In this document: in pieces, positions 23,752 through 32,180 of the stretch | Layout: every line of letters starts with the position of its first letter | How positions within the stretch are numbered: the first letter of the stretch is position 1 | Assembly (NCBI GenBank): GCA_020432045.1 | Contig: JAGQHB010000018.1 | Location: 1-35,491 of the forward strand | DNA length: 35,491 bases | Direction of reading: 5' to 3' | Source of the DNA: Dehalococcoidia bacterium | GTDB taxonomy: Bacteria; Chloroflexota; Dehalococcoidia; Tepidiformales; Tepidiformaceae | Program-made: the position numbers and the translations under genes | The notes under the pieces: generated by a model | Databases searched by the model: none | Told to the model about the DNA's origin: nothing | Seen by the model: the letters and a program-made list of their open reading frames with translations, nothing else

Positions 23752-24585
23752 CTATTCAGCGACGGCGAGCGGGTTTTGGGCCAGGAACTCCAGCACCATC
23801 GCCGCCGTATCGTCTGGCCGTTCTACCTGCGGTGCGTGCCCGGCATCCGCTATTACTGCCGTCAGCGCCCCGGGGACGGATTCGGAGATCTCGCGTCCGA
23901 TGCCGGCATACTTTGTGTCCAGCTCGCCCGCGATGGCGAGCACCGGTGCCCGGATCCCCGCGAGGTCGCCGTGTAACGGTCGTTGTGCTCCGGCTCCCAT
24001 CCCGCGAAGACTGTTTGCCAGGCCGGTGGGGTCGCAGGCCAGGCGTCCTGCCCGGACAGCTGCCTGCCGCTCCGCCGGCATGCGGTGCTGGCTGGTGAAC
24101 AGCGGGATGTTCTCCCAGTACTCCACGAATGCTTCGATACCATCGCGCTCGATTCGGTCTGCAAGCTGCTGGTCCGATGCCACCCGTGCCGCCCGCTCAC
24201 TGGCTGAGGAGATTCCTGGCGCCCCCCCGATGAGCACAAGGCACTCCACGGCTTCCGGGTGCGCGACCGCCACCTGGAGTGCAGTGCGCCCGCCCATCGA
24301 GTATCCCAACCATGTGGCCCGCTCGTACCCGAGGTGTCGTACTACCGCCACTATGTCGGCCGCTGCTCGTTCCATCCGGTAGTCCGCCACGGTCTCCGGC
24401 TTGTCCGACAGCCCGTGGCCCACGATGTCGAGAGCGACCAGGGCGTGCCGTTCCGCCAGCCGTTCGCCGAATCTGCCCCAACCCGCAGCCGAGCCCGTGA
24501 ACCCGTGCAGGAGCACAAGCGGTGTTCCCGCACCCCTAACCTCGACATTCAGGGAGAACCCCGGTCGTATTTCCAGGCGCGTCAT
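23752..24585 (-). CDS. menH: 2-succinyl-6-hydroxy-2,4-cyclohexadiene-1-carboxylate synthase
   Basis: A 277-residue alpha/beta hydrolase-fold lyase that eliminates pyruvate from SEPHCHC. The oxyanion HG is in LLHGFTGS (25-32), DIVGHGLSDKP follows at 53-63, the nucleophile is Ser96 in LGYSMGGR, the acid Asp223 (GELDTKY) and the base His250 (DAGHAPQVERP). These match the MenH triad and pattern. The ATG at 24585 overlaps the menD stop (ATGA), which decides the start over an upstream in-frame ATG. Gene order menF-D-H-C with overlaps supports the assignment over generic hydrolases. Confidence 0.92.
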   Translation of the reverse strand: MTRLEIRPGFSLNVEVRGAGTPLVLLHGFTGSAAGWGRFGERLAERHALVALDIVGHGLSDKPETVADYRMERAAADIVAVVRHLGYERATWLGYSMGGRTALQVAVAHPEAVECLVLIGGAPGISSASERAARVASDQQLADRIERDGIEAFVEYWENIPLFTSQHRMPAERQAAVRAGRLACDPTGLANSLRGMGAGAQRPLHGDLAGIRAPVLAIAGELDTKYAGIGREISESVPGALTAVIADAGHAPQVERPDDTAAMVLEFLAQNPLAVAE

Positions 24586-26324
24586 GTATCGCCCCATGCG
24601 GCTTGCGCTGCAGCTGCCCACGCCACCCGGTGCATGTGAACGTTCGCCTCGCGCTCGGTCCGTACTTCGAGCACCCGGAGTCCCCGCACCGGTGCCGCGA
24701 TGTGGACGCGGAACTCGTCCCAGTTTTCGACGACGACATACTGGCCGCCGTACATCAGAGCTGCCCGTCCGAATTCGACGTTACCCGGCGTCGCAAACCA
24801 CTCCTCGAAAATATCCGGATGCGCAGCCTGCGGCAGATAGTGGAAGATCCCTCCCCCGTTGTTGTTGACCAACACGATGGTCAGGTCGATACCATGCCTT
24901 GCCGCGGCCCACAGCCCGTTCATGTCGTGATAAAACGAGAGGTCGCCGATAACGAGGATGGTAGGACGGCCCGTGACCGCCGCAACGCCGAGTGCTGTCG
25001 ATACGACCCCGTCGATACCGTTGGCGCCGCGGTTGGCAAGGAACTGAAGAGGTTTGGGCGATGCATCGGCGAAGGAGTCGAGGTCGCGGACGGGCATGCT
25101 GTTTCCAACGAAGACGGTCGACCCGGCCTCTAACGCGTCCTGGAGTTCCACGAAAACACGCCCCTCGAACGTAGCCTGGAACCCGCGGGACTGCTCCCTC
25201 ATAGCGGCTGCGGCCTTGCGATCGCGACTGGTCCACGATCTTGCCCAGGTGTCGTCAGCCTGAAGTATCAGCCGTTCGGCCAGCATCAGCGCTGTTGCCG
25301 CCGGGTCCCCGGTGACCACCGCGCTCGCCGTTGCGGACGGGTCCCTCCACGATGCCCATCCGTCACAGAGCACTTGCACAGTGGAGGTCAGGCCGGCGAG
25401 GTACTGGTTTAGTGACTTCGAGGTTGGCGGCGCGCCGAACCGGATGACGGCGTCCGGTGCGAGGCCCTTCGCACGTTGATCCCGCACCAGTGCATCGTAG
25501 GCAGTAAGTACGTTTGTCAGGTCGTGGCTGCCCGTCCGGAGCCCGCTCAGGGCGTCGGCGAACACCGGCGCACCGATCGCTCCTGCCAGTGCCATAATCT
25601 CCGCCGCAGGGAGCCCGGCACTCTCTGGCCCAGCGACAATGATAGGGCGGCGGGTTCCGGCGAGAAGTCGTGCGACGTGCTCCACGTCACCGGTGGAGGG
25701 TCCTGGAGTACCCGGCCGCGACGGGGCCGGGGAGGCTTTCAACCGATGTTGGTCCACCGGTGTGGCGTTCGGCGGAGAGATGAGCGGCTCGTCGAATGCG
25801 ACGTTGAGATGGACAGGCCCAGGGTGCGGCGCGATCGATTGCCGCACCGCCCGCACACCGCATGCCTCGTAGAATGCCTGCTCATCCGCGCCACCTGAGG
25901 CCGCCGGCAGGTCCCGGGCCCACCGTACGTTCGATCCAAACATCGCTGACTGGTCGATCGTCTGGTCGGCGCCAATGTCGCGAAGACGCGCCGGCCGGTC
26001 GGCGGTGAGAACGATGAGGGGCACGCGTGTCAGGTTGGCCTCTACGACGGCGGGGAGAAAGTTCGCTGCCGCGGTCCCTGATGTGCAGACCAACGCGACT
26101 GGTTCGCATGTCGCTTTTGCGAGGCCAAGTGCGAAGAAGCTCGACGAACGTTCATCCAGGTGCAACCAGCAGCGGATGCCTTCCGCCCGTGCGAATGCGA
26201 TCGTCAGTGGCGTGGAGCGAGATCCCGGAGTGATGCACACGTGCCGTACCCCGGCGGCGATCAGGGCAGCGACAAGGGTGCGCGCCGCTTGTTCGGAAGG
26301 GACTCCCCCTCCCGTCTCAGCCAA
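24582..26324 (-). CDS. menD: 2-succinyl-5-enolpyruvyl-6-hydroxy-3-cyclohexene-1-carboxylate synthase
   Basis: A 580-residue ThDP-dependent enzyme joining isochorismate and 2-oxoglutarate. The N-terminal ITPGSRSTPLTIAFARAEGI and HLDERSSSFFALGLAKAT (with the ThDP-activating Glu) are MenD-specific. TSGTAAANFLPAVVEA follows. The ThDP/Mg motif starts at GDLSFYHDMNGLW and continues IVLVNNNGGGIF. The start is an unusual TTG at 26324: GGAGG sits 6 nt upstream, inside the last codons of menF, and the TTG overlaps the menF stop by 8 nt. No ATG or GTG in this frame lies close by. Translational coupling is strongly implied. Confidence 0.95.
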   Translation of the reverse strand: MAETGGGVPSEQAARTLVAALIAAGVRHVCITPGSRSTPLTIAFARAEGIRCWLHLDERSSSFFALGLAKATCEPVALVCTSGTAAANFLPAVVEANLTRVPLIVLTADRPARLRDIGADQTIDQSAMFGSNVRWARDLPAASGGADEQAFYEACGVRAVRQSIAPHPGPVHLNVAFDEPLISPPNATPVDQHRLKASPAPSRPGTPGPSTGDVEHVARLLAGTRRPIIVAGPESAGLPAAEIMALAGAIGAPVFADALSGLRTGSHDLTNVLTAYDALVRDQRAKGLAPDAVIRFGAPPTSKSLNQYLAGLTSTVQVLCDGWASWRDPSATASAVVTGDPAATALMLAERLILQADDTWARSWTSRDRKAAAAMREQSRGFQATFEGRVFVELQDALEAGSTVFVGNSMPVRDLDSFADASPKPLQFLANRGANGIDGVVSTALGVAAVTGRPTILVIGDLSFYHDMNGLWAAARHGIDLTIVLVNNNGGGIFHYLPQAAHPDIFEEWFATPGNVEFGRAALMYGGQYVVVENWDEFRVHIAAPVRGLRVLEVRTEREANVHMHRVAWAAAAQAAWGDT

Positions 26325-27687
26325 GGATAGCCTCCGTTAGGGGCCGTAGCTTGAGGTCGGTCTCGGTCCATTCGCGGGACGGGTCGGACCCTTCAACGAT
26401 GCCCGCTCCGGCGAAAAGCATCGCCGTGCTGCCCGACAGTACAGCTGAGCGCAGGGCGACCGCGAACTCGCCGTTTCCGGCCGCGTCGACCCAGCCGATT
26501 GGTCCCGCATACCAGCCTCGGTCCAGCCGTTCGATCCTCGCGATGGCATCCAACGCTTCGCTGGAAGGGTGTCCGCCAACTGCTGGCGTTGGGTGCAACG
26601 CGACCACGAAGTCAAGGATGTCACGGCCCCCAGCCGGCATTGCCTGGATCGGAGTGAACAGGTGCTGGATGTTCGCGAGCTGTGCCACGTCCGGCTCGCG
26701 CGGCGCCTGGACGTTTTCCGCGATGCCAGCGATCCGGGCGAGGATAGACTCCGTCACGATCGCATGCTCGCTGCGCTCCTTCTTGTCGCCGAGCAGCTCC
26801 TGCCGCAGTTCCTCGTCCCGCTCAGGTGTAGAACCGCGATGCCGGGACCCGGCAAGGCTCGCAGTCTCAATCCGTCCATTCTTGACGCGGCAGAGCAATT
26901 CGGGTGTTGCTCCCAGGAACGTGCTTTCCCCGGACGTCCACTTGAACAGGAAACACCCCGGATACTGGGATCCGAGCCGATCGAGCACCCGTCCGGATTC
27001 CACCGGTGCATTCAGGGTGAGTGTCCGCGACCGTGCGAGGACGACTTTCCGGTATTTGATTGCCTCGATCTCCCGCAATGCTTCTTCGACCATCATCTGC
27101 CACCGTTCCGGGCTGGCATCCTCCTGTGGCCACTTGCCTTGGACGTGGCGACGCTGCGGGGACGGGTGCAGTGCCTTGTCCAGCCGGTGCACGATCTCCT
27201 CCCGTTCGGCCCCCGGATGCAGCACCAGGCTCGCGCTGCCGGATGACTGGTCCTCGTCACTCGTTACGAGAAACACCGGTGCGCCGAAGCCCCATCCTCC
27301 GAAGGTGTCCCACGGTGAGTGTTTACTTCCGCCGGACGGTGCGAATCGCGCCCCTGCAAACAGCCGCGTGCGTGCCTCGTGTGGGACGCCAGAACTCCGC
27401 GAAGTCGCCAGCCACCTGCGCATCGCGGGTAGCGCCGTCTCGAAGGAGCAGTCCGGCGGTCCGGTGACGGACAGAGCAGACCCAAAGCCGAAAACGTCGG
27501 CACCCCCCGGCGCCCTCCAGGCTACCGTTGCCGTCTCCAACACCTCGCTGCGCGAGTATCCAAGGATGGAATCCACCGCCGATGCGTGCAGCGGCGTCGT
27601 CACGAGTGTGGGCTCACGGAGATCCTGGCCGGCGTCCAGCAACTCGCCCGCGATTGCGGCGAGGTCCACCCAATCTGTCAAAGCCAC
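26317..27687 (-). CDS. menF: isochorismate synthase
   Basis: A 456-residue chorismate-utilising enzyme that starts menaquinone synthesis. The catalytic core is the C-terminal 260 residues: AIKYRKVVLARSR with the general-base Lys, SGESTFLGATPELLCRV, ETASLAGSRHRG, HLFTPIQAMPAG, ALHPTPAVGGHPS and GWYAGPIGWVDAAGNGEFAVALRSA. The order matches MenF/EntC/DhbC, and the following menD-H-C genes name it MenF. GTG at 27687 is the earliest in-frame start; no Shine-Dalgarno sequence is seen upstream. It is first in the operon, with about 290 bp of non-coding DNA before the divergent PBP relic. Confidence 0.94.
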   Translation of the reverse strand: MALTDWVDLAAIAGELLDAGQDLREPTLVTTPLHASAVDSILGYSRSEVLETATVAWRAPGGADVFGFGSALSVTGPPDCSFETALPAMRRWLATSRSSGVPHEARTRLFAGARFAPSGGSKHSPWDTFGGWGFGAPVFLVTSDEDQSSGSASLVLHPGAEREEIVHRLDKALHPSPQRRHVQGKWPQEDASPERWQMMVEEALREIEAIKYRKVVLARSRTLTLNAPVESGRVLDRLGSQYPGCFLFKWTSGESTFLGATPELLCRVKNGRIETASLAGSRHRGSTPERDEELRQELLGDKKERSEHAIVTESILARIAGIAENVQAPREPDVAQLANIQHLFTPIQAMPAGGRDILDFVVALHPTPAVGGHPSSEALDAIARIERLDRGWYAGPIGWVDAAGNGEFAVALRSAVLSGSTAMLFAGAGIVEGSDPSREWTETDLKLRPLTEAILG

Positions 27688-27975
27688 GTCAAACGCTCAT
27701 GCGCAGGTTGGCGCCCGGGCTTCGGTTTGCCCGGACACCATGCGTCCACGATGAATGTATCCCCTCCTCGCACCTCGTGAGGTTAGTTCGCTGACACATC
27801 AGCAGCTTCTATTGGGCAGTTCAAGCGACTCGGACTACTCACTCCGTTTCGATCGGAGCCGTCTGACGCCATCACCTCTGGATCTCGCCGTCTGAGGACG
27901 AATAACACGATGTCACGATGGTGCATGACCGTCCTTATCGCGCCGGCGCGGCCTACCAGTTAGGCTCGGGCCAGC

Positions 27976-29817
27976 GTGAGCACTGACCACCCTCAGCGCC
28001 CCGGCGTCCTTGCTTGGTCCCGGAGACGTCGTCTCGGACCGACGCTCGCCGCCGCGTCTACTGTCGTGCTTGTAGCCTTGGCTCTGTTATGGGCTACCAC
28101 TGTTTCGGACGATTCCGAGGAGCCCGTCGCGAACTCAGCCACGACGCAATCCGACGCCACCAACACAAAGGGGCTGCGCAGCAAGCCACTGTGATTTTCG
28201 ACCGGAACGGACCCGGCCGAGGGATTGAACTGGGAACCCTGACGTTTCCGGGTGCCGGCGCTCCAGGAGACAAGGTCCCTGCCCGGCTGTTTATCGAGAA
28301 CCAGGTCGAGCCCCGGCTGGTGCGAATGTGCCAGGCCGGCTGGCTGCCCGCGCCGCCCCCGGGTATCGACTGCGTCGAAAACGTGCACACCGCCGGCTAT
28401 CGCGTGACCAGTACGCTCGATTCGGCGCTCACGGACCAAGCAACAGGTCTCCTCGCGGAATCCATCCAGATGGGCCTGCAGGCGGGATGCGCGTGCCGCG
28501 ACGGGGCCATCGTGAGCATTGATCCGCAGTCAGGCGAGGTCCTCGTGTATGTGCCCAACAACGACGGAGATCCAGCCCAGCGTAACGAAGGAGTTGTCGA
28601 CATCGACCAGCTGATAGAGAGCAACTCGCCCGGCACGGCATTCACTCCGGTTGCGTTCCTCGCCTGGATGCATGGCCTCGCGAAAGCACCGATGAGTTCA
28701 CTCTGGGACACCAATCCGCTTGAACTCGATGGTCGCGCAATCACCAACTCGCGGGCCGGCGGAGGCAGTGAGGGACTGATCAGCGCGCGGGCGGCTCTCG
28801 CTGCAACGCAGGAAGTGGCCGCATTCCGGGCGGCTTCCGAGGTTGGCATCGACGCCGTCCTGGAAATGGCAGCGCGGCTCGGGATAACGACACTGGCGAT
28901 GAACTTCGACCCGACGTGGAGGAGCCACCCGGAAATGGAGTATGGGGCGAGCCTTGCCAGCGCCGGGGTGAATGTGCGCCCGATTGACATGGCCTATCTG
29001 CTGGCCACGATCGCCAACACGGGGGTCATGGCCGGAACAGCGACCCTCGCTTCCGAGCTTGATCCGGGCACTCTTCAGAGTCTCTCGCTGGCCCAGGGCT
29101 CGGACTACGACCTGGCACTCATGCAATCCCGACAGTTCGTACGAGGCGACATCCGCCTCCCTGGAACCCGGGAGCTCGACCCAATCGTCGTCCTCGAGGT
29201 GTCAGACCGGGATGGCAACCTCCTCTTCACACAGGGTGAACCGGAACGGAAGCGAACCATCGACGCGGGCTCGGTGTGGCTGCTGCACACCGTCATCCCT
29301 CGAGTTCTGGATGTCCGGTTATTCCCGGTATGTCGCCTCGGTTGTCTGGATCGGCAACTCAGACAACTCACCCGTGAACGATGGCCCTGCGCACAGCTAT
29401 GCGACCTCATCAGCGGCTGTTCGCCTCTATAAGACCTGGATGGGCGCCTTTCACGATGCAATCCAGGCGCGGGGCAAGTTCAGCGTTGCCGCGGACTTTG
29501 CCGATCTTCAGCCCGACAACGTGACGTTCGGACCGTTTCCCACCACGTCCACCGAAGTTGGGGTCGCCCCGCGCGACACGGGGGACTATTCCGCACTTTG
29601 CCAGCAGATGATCGATGCATGGTTCCGCACAGACATTCAGTACGAAGACGAGTGTGAAGCAGTGGAGGTAGACTCCCGGGATGGTTCACGCGCCACCGAC
29701 ACGACGCCGGCAGCAATAAGGGTCCTCAAGATGTTCCGGACCCTCCCCAGTCTGTTGCCTGAGGCCGCGAGGGCTCTTGCCGAGAGGCTGGGGATTCCAG
29801 TACCGCCCCTTCGGTAA
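27976..29817 (+). pseudogene. decayed class A penicillin-binding protein
   Basis: Three fragments in changing frames make up one relic. The first (GTG 27976 to 28194) has Arg-rich RRRRLGPTLAAASTVVLVALALL, an N-terminal anchor. A frame change near 28150-28190 leads to ATVIFDRNGPG, then directly to the transpeptidase domain from YRVTSTLDSALTDQA (about 28399), so the transglycosylase domain is gone. SxxK is replaced (PGTAFTP instead of PGSTFKP) and SxN by ATQ. Near 29290-29302 a second frame change and deletion remove the KTG region, then FWMSGYSRYVASVVWIGN resumes to a normal C-terminal end. It is catalytically dead as encoded. Sequencing error could explain frameshifts but not the missing motifs. 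Confidence 0.75.
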
Positions 29818-30004
29818 TTGAGGACAAACTCGCCTTTTTTCGGGCGTGCGTAGAGGGACTCTTCATCGATGTCCCATGCCAACACGACGTCACCATTGTG
29901 CCGAGATCAGCGTCCCGGGCTCTCGCAGCGATACCGGCGACATGGGTGGCGCATTTGTGTTCGGACCGTGGGCGGACCGGTGCTCTGCCCGAACGGGCAG
30001 AGGT

Positions 30005-31096
30005 CTACGCGCTTGAACTGGATCGGGAGTCGGGGAGGACGGCGACGCCCTGAATGGCCGGCAGGACGCCGAGGCGAGCTGTGTTGAGTTCGCTGAAGAC
30101 GAAGCCCGCTTCCAAGATCGCTTCGCGCGTGTTCCGGTTTGGCCGGCATCCCCCTCCAAGGACACGCCACGCGGGCGTCACCACGTCCATCGCGCGTCCC
30201 CATACTCCTGCCTGCGGACGCACATGTTCCCAGAAGCGAAACTCACCATCTGGCCTGAGTACGCGGCGAACCTCAGCGAGGGCCTTCGGGAGGTCGTCGA
30301 CGTAGCACAGGGTGAGCGTGGCGAAGACGGTGTCAAACGATTGCGCGGGAAACGGGAGGTTCTCGGCCGGTGCCTGGTGTAGCTCGACGGCTCTCCCCGA
30401 CTGGCGTGCGTGGCGCCTGGCGCGGGCCAGCATGTATCCATCCGGCTCGATGCCCAGATATGTGACGTCCGACGGGAGATAGCGCCAGTTGGCTCCAACT
30501 CCGAAACCCAGTTCGAGGACGCGGCCGCGTGAGCCTGCAACGGCAGAGCGGCGCGCCGCCCGTTGCTTCGGCCCCTGGTGCTTGGTAACCGCGTCCCAGA
30601 ATGCAGCGAAGAGGCGATGTCCGGCGGCCACTTGGGCATGAAAGATAGGCTTCGGGACGAAAGAATGACAGCGGCCTGGTTCAGCGAGAATTGGCTCGTC
30701 CGTTCCAACGACGAACCGTATTCCTCCGCCTGTCGCTTCCCCGAGTTCGGGCCGGTCTGGCAGCAGGACCTCGAAGCGCGCTTCCACGTCGGCGGCCACC
30801 TCGCGTGAGGTGCGCACGCGCCAGACCACCACCCGCGGGATGCTGATGTAGCGGAGGAGGACGAGGGCCCAGTCCTCCAGCGAGCGGCCGGCCGGCTGCC
30901 AGAGCGAGATAGCGGCGGTCATCAACAGCACCGTTGTCCCGGCCGCGAGACGGACGCCGAGCGGCAGTGGCGCTTCGCTCATGGTCGAGTACGCCAGGGC
31001 CAGGCCGATGATGGCCACCATCAGCTGGCGCATCGTCAGCCCGGCAAAGGCCTTGTCGTCGATGTTGAGGTGAGTGGGGACTTCGTGGCGTTGCAC
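30005..31096 (-). CDS. PrgI-domain / SAM-methyltransferase fusion
   Basis: A 363-residue protein from GTG 31096, chosen because GAGGAG lies 6 nt upstream (an ATG at 31102 abuts that site). Residues 1-96 are a PrgI-family membrane protein: EVPTHLNIDDKAFAGLTMRQL, two hydrophobic helices (about 27-38 and 46-66), then GRSLEDWALVLLRYISIPR and VVVWR. PrgI is a VirB3-like component of conjugative type IV secretion. After a linker of about 60 residues, residues 160-356 are a class I methyltransferase: motif I VLELGFGVGANW, GIEPDGYMLARA, NLPFPAQSFDTVFATLTLCYVDDL, FWEHVRPQAG. No conjugation gene follows. The fusion is either a new architecture or a deletion joint in a decayed element. Confidence 0.75.
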   Translation of the reverse strand: MQRHEVPTHLNIDDKAFAGLTMRQLMVAIIGLALAYSTMSEAPLPLGVRLAAGTTVLLMTAAISLWQPAGRSLEDWALVLLRYISIPRVVVWRVRTSREVAADVEARFEVLLPDRPELGEATGGGIRFVVGTDEPILAEPGRCHSFVPKPIFHAQVAAGHRLFAAFWDAVTKHQGPKQRAARRSAVAGSRGRVLELGFGVGANWRYLPSDVTYLGIEPDGYMLARARRHARQSGRAVELHQAPAENLPFPAQSFDTVFATLTLCYVDDLPKALAEVRRVLRPDGEFRFWEHVRPQAGVWGRAMDVVTPAWRVLGGGCRPNRNTREAILEAGFVFSELNTARLGVLPAIQGVAVLPDSRSSSSA

Positions 31097-31139
31097 AGGC
31101 ATCTCCTCATCGGTGTTCGAGGAGCGCGCGCTAAGGGCG

Positions 31140-31209
31140 GTTCCATGGGCGTTCCAGGATCCGGGCCGATCCGTTCCAACGTCGGCTCTTCTGTTCCAAA
31201 TTCGCTCCA
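31140..31209 (-). repeat. five phased TGGAAC repeats
   Basis: On the plus strand GTTCCA occurs at 31140, 31151, 31173 and 31193, with GCTCCA at 31204. Spacings of 11, 22, 20 and 11 nt keep all copies on nearly the same face of the helix. They lie 44-113 nt before the minus-strand start at 31096, where a cooperative regulator would bind. Confidence 0.45.
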
Positions 31210-31485
31210 AACGCAGATCGCTCAGCGGCGGCTGAGGGGTGGTCTCGGGCCTGCCTCGCGCTCGATCACCGATACAACCTTCAATCGCGCGGGATAGATT
31301 CGCAAGTCCGGCACCCATGGTGTTCGGCCTTGCGCAGCTCTTCACTCAGGACAACTCGATTTGACAGATCGGCCCGTACCTTGTGTAGAGCCGCGACGAC
31401 CTGAGCCGCGTTCGCGATGTCACCGAAATCCGCCCCCAAAGGGGGCGACGAGGGCTCGGGACTAGTATCCGCATGGGAGGACGTC
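31210..31485. other. intergenic, no secure gene
   Basis: This completes the 389-bp gap between the fusion gene and the exported protein. A minus-strand frame from ATG 31487 to 31281 (68 codons, ending in ESIPRD) has no ribosome site and shares its start with the well-supported plus-strand gene. No hairpin or other element is convincing. Confidence 0.3.
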
Positions 31486-32127
31486 ATGCGGATATCGATC
31501 CCTCACCCGCGACTGCTTGCCGCCTTCGTGGTGCTCCTACTCCTGGCTGGCGCACTTCCAGTGGTCGTAGCCGGAGGCGGATCTGATGCTGAGGGCGGCA
31601 CCGTGACGGAGTTGCCTGGGGCGCCGCCCCCGCCGACGGTCAGCGCTGCCGATGAAGCCCGCGTGACGGCAGCGCTCAACGAATCAGCGACCTTGGCCGA
31701 GCTGCTTTCCGGTCTGCCGTTAGAGGTTCGTTTCATTGCGCACGCCACACATATTGGCTCGAACGCGTACTCCGCCATCGTGGCTTGGTCTGACCCGCGC
31801 GACCTGACGGCCAACTGGAAAGTGGAGAGGTGTTCGGGCAGTCGGATCATGGAGTTTGTGGATCCTCTCGCATTCGTTGACGTGACTCGACTTGCGGTTA
31901 CTGTCGATGTCGAATCTGGCGCGCTGGTCGTGATGGGGGTCATCGCGCCCATCCCGGATGTCGGTGAGTCGTTCGACGACTTGGTCAACCCGCGCCAAGT
32001 GTCCGATGCGTCGCAGGCCCGCATTGTGCTGCACGACACGAGAACGGGTGACGTGCTGGCCTCCGGGCCGCTGGGAGAGCTGCCGGCGGCATATCGGAAC
32101 TGTCCTCCAGGCCTGGAGGACGATTGA
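31486..32127 (+). CDS. exported hypothetical protein
   Basis: A 213-residue protein with a Sec signal peptide (RLLAAFVVLLLLAGALPVVVAGGG, cleavage near residue 29). A Pro-rich stretch follows, then a globular domain from SAADEARVTAALNESATLAELL. Two cysteines (ERCSGS and the C-terminal RNCPPG) could form a disulfide. The middle contains alternating beta-strands such as TRLAVTVDVESGALVVMGV. I do not recognise the family. The ATG at 31486 has GGGAGG 5 nt upstream, which is decisive against earlier starts. Function is unknown; extracytoplasmic location is well supported. Confidence 0.75.
   Translation: MRISIPHPRLLAAFVVLLLLAGALPVVVAGGGSDAEGGTVTELPGAPPPPTVSAADEARVTAALNESATLAELLSGLPLEVRFIAHATHIGSNAYSAIVAWSDPRDLTANWKVERCSGSRIMEFVDPLAFVDVTRLAVTVDVESGALVVMGVIAPIPDVGESFDDLVNPRQVSDASQARIVLHDTRTGDVLASGPLGELPAAYRNCPPGLEDD
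32102..32121. other. 20-bp perfect palindrome at gene end
   Basis: GTCCTCCAGG followed directly by CCTGGAGGAC, with no spacer, just before the stop codon of the exported-protein gene. A second weaker stem CAACAT/ATGTTG (32149-32177) follows in the gap to the convergent stress-protein gene. Together they may end transcription. Confidence 0.4.
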
Positions 32128-32180
32128 TGCCAACTTCGGGTCATGATCCAACATCCTGGAGGTGTACCAAAATGTTGCAG

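Noticed and set aside
22965-24098. Long plus-strand frames across menC and menH
   Set aside because: They run against well-supported, coupled men genes and are rich in Arg, Pro and Cys as shadows are.
26351-27754. 467-codon plus-strand frame across menF
   Set aside because: It has Ser/Arg-rich composition, no motifs, and lies opposite a certain isochorismate synthase.
29637-29885. Minus-strand 82-codon frame with DIDEESLYARPKKGEFVLN
   Set aside because: The first part is protein-like and could be a fragment of another lost gene, but most of it lies opposite the PBP relic and it has no ribosome site or family match.
31281-31487. Minus-strand 68-codon frame upstream of the fusion gene
   Set aside because: There is no ribosome site, and it shares its start region with a plus-strand gene that has a strong one.
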